From the NCBI GenBank assembly GCA_902795875.1, contig CADBND010000042.1:1-6260 (forward strand): a DNA stretch of 6,260 bases, given 5' to 3'. Within the stretch, counting starts at the first letter, position 1; every line of letters starts with the position of its first letter. Below the pieces are notes generated by a model, which saw only the letters and a list, made by a program, of their open reading frames with translations, searched no databases and had not been told where the DNA came from. The stretch comes from an uncultured Erysipelotrichaceae bacterium (GTDB lineage: Bacteria > Bacillota_I > Bacilli_A > Erysipelotrichales > Erysipelotrichaceae). Below, in pieces: positions 5,530-6,260 of this stretch. The translations under genes and the position numbers were made by a program.

Positions 5530-6260
5530 TTGTCTTCTCGATACCGAAGATCTGTAAGAACGCATCGATATCATCCTTGATATCGATCGCCTTCGCATAG
5601 CCCAGACCCATCGCGTTGTTGCCCAAGGCATTGGTCTGTTTGAACACGTTGACCACCACAGTCGGATTGAAACCGTACTGAGCTGTCGCTTCATCATCAG
5701 TATATACGGACAGTCCGTCCGCAACAAGCTGCGGATCCTTTATCGCTGCATCGATCGAACCGGACAGTTTCTCCAGGAATGCATTCCCTGTAGCGGTATC
5801 AACACTGTTTTTGATGAACACAGCTGCCTGGATCATGTCGAGACCGGATTTGTTTTTATATTCCGCCTGGATATCGGCATAGATCTTCGCGTTTTCATTC
5901 TTCTTCATCGCTGCGAACAGAGCCGGCTGAGCCAGGAAGACATAGTCCACATCCGTACCATCGGAATATTTTCCGCTTCCAAGAGCAGCGGCAGCCTGCT
6001 GGGCATCCGCTTCAAACAGCAGAGAATCATCATAGTCATTTACATAGAGATAATGCCAGACTTTGTTCGGAAGCATATTCTCATTTCCAAATAAGACGAT
6101 CTTGTCATCGGCATCCATCGTATCATTCTCATCATTTCCCGTAGAAGCCAGATAGAAGTTGCCAAAGGTGATGATCGCTCCGAGTTTATACTCTGCTCCA
6201 TTGGCGATCGCCTTGATGCCGCTGGTCAGATCGACGACCAGTACATCCGGAGATCCCTCA
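5507..6260 (-). CDS. ABC transporter substrate-binding protein, NMT1/SsuA-like (N-terminus outside window)
   Basis: About 250 C-terminal residues are visible; the frame stays open through base 6260, so the ATG at 6118 is internal. The sequence just upstream of that Met (SPDVLVVDLTSGIKAIANGA, then KLGAIITFGNFYLAS) fits the ligand-binding fold of periplasmic-type binding proteins of the NMT1/SsuA/TauA kind. Further on are a VDYVFLAQPALFAAM segment, resembling the hinge-proximal part of lobe 2, and a helical C-terminus ending EEIYFQ. In a Bacillota cell it would be a lipoprotein, but the signal peptide lies outside the window. It should deliver its ligand to the permease encoded next, whose start overlaps its end. 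The substrate cannot be told from sequence; sulfonates, nitrate-like anions and thiamine precursors are known for relatives. Confidence 0.85.
   Translation of the reverse strand, partial: EGSPDVLVVDLTSGIKAIANGAEYKLGAIITFGNFYLASTGNDENDTMDADDKIVLFGNENMLPNKVWHYLYVNDYDDSLLFEADAQQAAAALGSGKYSDGTDVDYVFLAQPALFAAMKKNENAKIYADIQAEYKNKSGLDMIQAAVFIKNSVDTATGNAFLEKLSGSIDAAIKDPQLVADGLSVYTDDEATAQYGFNPTVVVNVFKQTNALGNNAMGLGYAKAIDIKDDIDAFLQIFGIEKTSEEIYFQ

Noticed and set aside
5530..5727. Permease reading frame extends upstream to an ATG at 5727
   Set aside because: The extra 66 residues are rich in Arg, Ser, Met and Trp and look unlike protein; they are a shadow of the binding-protein gene in another frame. 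Family length fits the start at 5529 or at most 5565.
5507..6118. ATG at 6118 as the start of the binding-protein gene
   Set aside because: The same frame continues open to the window edge and encodes typical binding-protein sequence (VVDLTSGIKAIANGA), so the Met is internal.

Overview
The window looks like a piece of a Bacillota (Firmicutes) chromosome with moderate GC. The evidence is a Cu(I)-ATPase fused to a C-terminal metal-binding domain, a CsoR-type copper repressor, a WYL-domain regulator, a membrane-anchored PgdA/PdaC-like deacetylase and short T-tract terminators. A gut-type Clostridia or Erysipelotrichia member is plausible, but the exact lineage is a guess. I see no tRNA, rRNA, CRISPR array, insertion sequence or phage gene.

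Layout, left to right. (1) A copper module on the + strand: the 3' end of copA (1-593), overlapping csoR (586-843) by 8 nt and closed by a terminator that overlaps the csoR stop codon. (2) ispG (870-1904, +) of the MEP isoprenoid pathway, with its own TATAAT box 6 nt before the ATG and a strong, probably bidirectional terminator behind it. (3) A divergent pair: an unrecognised multi-spanning membrane protein (1956-2492, -) and a WYL-domain transcription regulator (2573-3499, +), separated by an 80-bp region with a promoter whose -10 lies in a perfect palindrome. (4) A membrane-anchored polysaccharide deacetylase (3462-4754, -) whose 3' end overlaps the regulator gene tail-to-tail by 38 nt. (5) The end of an ABC import operon on the - strand: a substrate-binding protein running off the right edge (5507-6260) and its SsuC/TauC-like permease (4768-5529). 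The ATPase gene is not in the window. There is no gene-free stretch longer than about 120 bp.

How the genes work together: CsoR should sense Cu(I) and repress the copA-csoR unit, and CopA exports the metal. The binding protein and permease form part of one importer of unknown substrate. IspG, the deacetylase and the regulator/membrane-protein pair look like independent units.

The most notable signals are regulatory. Three genes (ispG, the WYL regulator and the deacetylase) have a perfect TATAAT ending only 5-6 nt before the ATG and no Shine-Dalgarno sequence, which predicts leaderless mRNAs. Inside copA, a strong Shine-Dalgarno sequence precedes an in-frame ATG exactly at the start of the C-terminal metal-binding domain, suggesting that a free CopZ-like chaperone is also made. 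I found no convincing new multi-gene system.
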